This document shows positions 60,841 through 64,000 of a stretch of 64,000 bases of DNA, one piece after another. The translations under genes and the position numbers were made by a program. Position 1 is the first letter of the stretch, and every line of letters starts with the position of its first letter. This DNA comes from Megachile rotundata (Eukaryota > Arthropoda > Insecta > Hymenoptera > Megachilidae). The notes beneath the pieces were generated by a model, which saw only the letters and a list, made by a program, of their open reading frames with translations, was not told the DNA's origin and made no database searches. The stretch covers positions 5,456,001-5,520,000 of the forward strand of contig NC_134983.1 of NCBI RefSeq assembly GCF_050947335.1, read 5' to 3'.

Positions 60841-61500
60841 CAGAGAGGTAAAAGGCTTTCAAATTAATAAGGACACGTATGACTTTATTAAAGGTATACG
60901 TTCCACTCGACATATTTCCCCTACATTTCCCCTTAACCGAAAGAAGGTTAAGTTTCCCGAGACTGTACCTGGACCATTCCCGAGAGGCAGCTGGAAAGCA
61001 TTCCAGACGACCCATGGTATTCAAATACAGAGAGAAGAGTAACGTCGATCGGCTTCTTCCTCCTTGAAATGGAGTGCCGTCGGCCAACATTTATCTTCGA
61101 AGTCGGCTGGTTAACGCAAAAATTAGCTTTTCGCCCGAGCGGCGCAAGAAAATGGTACCAAGGATGTTGGATCTGCATAATTTCGAAGGGAGTTCCGCGT
61201 CGAATGAACGAACGAAAAAGAAGAAGAAGGATAACGACGAAGAGGAATAACAAGTTTTGAAAAAGAAGAAGAAAAGAGTACGAGGAGACGAGGAAGAAAA
61301 GCAGCAGCATAAAATGGACGACGGAGAACGGCAGAGAAACGAGAGAGAAGATGAGTCTAATCCACATTCATCAGGCTTATAAAACGCTAAGAGGAAACTC
61401 ACGATATCCACCTTTGCAGACCACCACGTGCTGCCATCGATGGAAATAAACCGTGTCTCTGAACTTGGCTAACATCATTATACGCCTTCTACAATTTAAT
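60841..61500. other. GC-elevated island and AAGAAGAA-rich tract
   Basis: 60880-61200 is CpG-containing and repeat-free. 61200-61310 is a GAAGAAGAAGAA-rich purine tract. Several overlapping frames on both strands (up to 139 codons, 60948-61367 minus) owe their length to this tract (Phe/Leu/Ser-rich) and are not recognisable. Confidence 0.3.
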
Positions 61501-61609
61501 TGGCATTCATATCCAAGAAGAACTGCAACATTAACGAACTTTATTTGGAACAGCTGCGCTGAACTGCAATTCGTTAAAACGATTGCAAATTGCTGGATAT
61601 ACCTCGAAA

Positions 61610-61945
61610 TTCAGAACTACAATTTAGATTGAGACTTTTGAAGTATAACTGGTTTATTTAGATACCGTATTGTTTGCTAACACCAGAACAACAATAAATA
61701 ACACGAGAATTTGACTGCATTGAATGTTCAACGTGCAGAAAGTTTGCGCAGGTTATAGAAATTTATGTGGAAGTGTTCGTACACTTTACTTATTAAATTA
61801 ATTTTATTTAAGATATCTAACACACCTGGGTACACCTCATTCAGAATTAGAGTCTAGGTTGAGATTTTTGGAGTATAAAGAATGTTTGCTAATATTGAAA
61901 CAAGAATAAATAATATGAGAATTTGACTGTATTCACTGATTAGTA
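61610..61945. repeat. Diverged tandem duplication, offset about 212-230 bp
   Basis: GAGACTTTTGAAGTATAA (61631) recurs as GAGATTTTTGGAGTATAA (61861), offset 230; GAGAATTTGACTGCATT (61705) recurs as GAGAATTTGACTGTATT (61917), offset 212. TGTTTGCTAA and ACAAYAATAAATAA words keep their order. The second copy has lost about 18 bp. Confidence 0.78.
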
Positions 61946-61989
61946 TGGAAGGAGTTTGTACACCAGTAGGTAATTAATTAACAAAAGAA

Positions 61990-62864
61990 ACCAGTAAGGA
62001 AACACGATCTATTGCGATGCGATAGATGAAATTGGATCTGGCAATAATTCAAATAAGACATAAAAATGGTAGTCCATATGTGACCAGTTCTTTTACTGTC
62101 CGTGTTCGGTTAAATTTAAAAGAAATGCTATAATAAAGTGTGTCCGTGATGCAAGCACGCGAAATCGGTGTCACTTTAGTATCCTTTCAAATTCCCGTGA
62201 AAGATCTCTCGAACGAGGTTGTACAAATATATCTTGCATACGTATCAGCTTGATCGATACGTCGAAGGAGCGTAGACAGAGGGGCGTAGAAAAACGAGGA
62301 AGAAGGGTCAAAAGGATAAAATGAAACGAGAGAAAAGAAGACTTTCATCGACGAGTCGACTGGTGGAACGGTGGTAACTGCAAAAAAGGAACGTCACGTA
62401 CGCGGCACCTGACTACCAGCAGGACATATCCAAAGCGCTATCGTTGTTCCTCCTGCAGGAGTCGTTTCCACCCCATCGAGATCACGACGAAAGTACCGTC
62501 GCTAGTCGGCTAATTCCAGTTTCCAACCCCTCGACCCCGCCGTCCACCCCTTCTGTCCGTCTGCAAAGTATCTTGCTACGTGACGTTGTGGTCCGTATAG
62601 CCAGCAGGAGAAACGAGGCAAAGACGACTTGGAAAGACCTTCAGGGAGGATCCGTTGGCTCTTTCCAGCCTTCATGGGGGCTGACATCGACGGAAGAGAC
62701 CGGTTGGACGCGGCCCAAAGCGTAACGAGGGCTTCCAAACGCGCAGAAAGGACGCGCGTGTTACCTTTTAGATACGTGGCACAGCCACCGTGGCTCTTCG
62801 ACTGTAAGGAACTTCAACCTTTGTGCGCAAGGCTTTACCCAGTCTCCACATTGCTATACTGGCT
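61990..62864. other. GC-elevated island, function unknown
   Basis: CpG-rich and repeat-free, densest at 62390-62780. Frames at 62444-62725 (plus, 93 codons) and 62502-62738 (minus, 78 codons) overlap. A 180-codon plus frame (62629-63171) is the longest in the window, but its second half runs into the repeat at 62865 and reads as Phe/Leu/Tyr-rich translation. I do not recognise any of them. It could hold an exon of an unseen gene. Confidence 0.3.
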
Positions 62865-63870
62865 GTGTCAATTAACTGGAAACGGTTCAATATCTCTTAT
62901 AAGGTGCAATTATCTTCCTGTGCTTCGTAATTTATTTCCAAATTTTTATAGCGGTCACCAAATTACGATCTGTGAGGTGGATCTGACTCTTCAAACATTT
63001 TCATCTGGCTTTTGTATACAAGACTTATATATACAATGGCTTTTGTATATAAGAAATATTGATTTTATGCAGTTTTCTGATTTGGTTATGAATTTACGAC
63101 TTTTACGTAGATTTACGAATTTACGATTTCTTTATTGTTCTATTGTGATTTGGTATAAGACTACGAGGTAGTCACCTTGTAATGAGTTCCAATGGCATTT
63201 TAATACATTTTTAGTAAAACTATTTTTCATTCGACTTCCATGTTTTTAAAATTTCAATCCGGTCTGCTTTTCGAAAAATTTGGTGACCCTTGGTCTATAG
63301 GATTTATTAACAAATTGGAAACAATTATCTCTTTCAAAGTGTTGAAGTTATTTAAAAAATCTCTCCGTATTTTACAATTCCTGTATCATTAAATATTTAC
63401 ATTCCCAAATTTGTATATTCCAACAGATTTATATATTTATATCTGTATATTCGCAAATATTTACAGGGGGGAGGGAGTGTCAATTAACTGAAAATGTTTG
63501 AATATCTCTTATAAAGCGTTGGAGTTATTCTAAATAATATTTCTATATTTCACAATTTCTACATTCCTAAAAATTTACATATCAAACACCTGCATTTTCC
63601 ATATTTCTAAATTTCTATATGATTCAATTTTTATACTCCAAAATTTCTACATGGACCAATTTTTATATTTAAAAATTTCCATTTCCAGTTTCTGTATTAT
63701 CAAATATTTGGGTGTATTATTAATTGTAAACGGTAGAATGTCTCTTAAAAGGTTACGTGATATAAGTTCTTAAAGAGCATCATACATCAAAATTTGGAAG
63801 CAGATTATGTAGAATAAATTCTTAAGAGACATTGTAAGTTAAAATCTTACAAGACATGTAGTATAAACAG
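62865..63870. repeat. Diverged irregular repeat, GTGTCAATTAACTG block, four copies
   Basis: A block of about 50 bp with GTGTCAATTAACTGGAAACG and TATCTCTTATAAAG content occurs at 62865, about 63305, 63477 and 63712 with decreasing similarity. The spacings are about 440, 172 and 235 bp. Between copies lie TTTACATTCCCAAATTTG-like short words. At 63746-63835 TCTCTTAAAAGG and CTTAAGAGACA words form a weak inverted pair. Confidence 0.65.
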
Positions 63871-64000
63871 TTTTTCTGCAGATGTGATGGTTGAAATATC
63901 AAGGCCAGGTTAATCTTTCTTAAACGAGACCTTGTATTTTTCATTAATAATATAAAAGCGTTTTCTGAGATAAATTGAATGACTTATTAAATATCGTTTC

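Noticed and set aside
62502..62738. Long open frames in GC islands as genes
   Set aside because: Frames are open on both strands at once, lack recognisable domains and are explained by lower stop-codon density in GC-rich DNA.

Overview
This 64 kb window looks like a non-coding stretch of an insect nuclear genome. The background is very AT-rich and broken by short GC-elevated islands in which CpG is not depleted. There are decayed mariner elements, TTAA-target MITEs and long fields of degenerate short-word repeats. The style resembles a bee or another hymenopteran; that is an inference from composition and repeat style, not a sequence match. I found no intact host protein gene, tRNA, rRNA or known microRNA. 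The longest open frames (up to about 180 codons) do not resemble any family I know, often overlap frames on the other strand, and lie in repeats or GC islands. The region is probably intergenic or inside a very long intron.

Layout. 0-5 kb: a TTAA MITE, a GC island with paired Myb-like and homeodomain-like sites, a short-word repeat, and a dead mariner with both TIRs (3561-4468). 5-13 kb: GC islands alternating with AT-rich DNA, one roughly 210 bp tandem duplication and two large short-word fields. 13-21 kb: a complex 897 bp TIR element (13322-14218), a second copy of the first MITE family, a nearly perfect foldback element (19055-19451) and another TTAA MITE (20654-20891). 21-35 kb: several diverged tandem duplications and a 506 bp TA-flanked element with repeated G-rich motifs. 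35-37 kb: a second foldback copy split by a TTAA-flanked 1258 bp element that carries a broken transposase-like reading frame.

37-51 kb: a diverged inverted repeat, a MITE of another TTAA family, a 565 bp TIR element and a second dead mariner of a different lineage (to 47342). 51.5-55.4 kb: two 16 bp-period minisatellites with related units in opposite orientation; the first has a 272 bp (17 x 16) higher-order period. 56-64 kb: a regulatory-looking island with tandem POU/homeodomain-like sites, more roughly 200 bp duplications, the mirror-oriented second copy of the 44 kb MITE, and GC islands.

No genes work together here. The parts worth attention are the mobile-element families and their nesting, the recurrent tandem duplications of about 165-250 bp, the paired minisatellites and a few candidate cis-regulatory islands. 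Family names rest on recognition by eye; no search or alignment was run.
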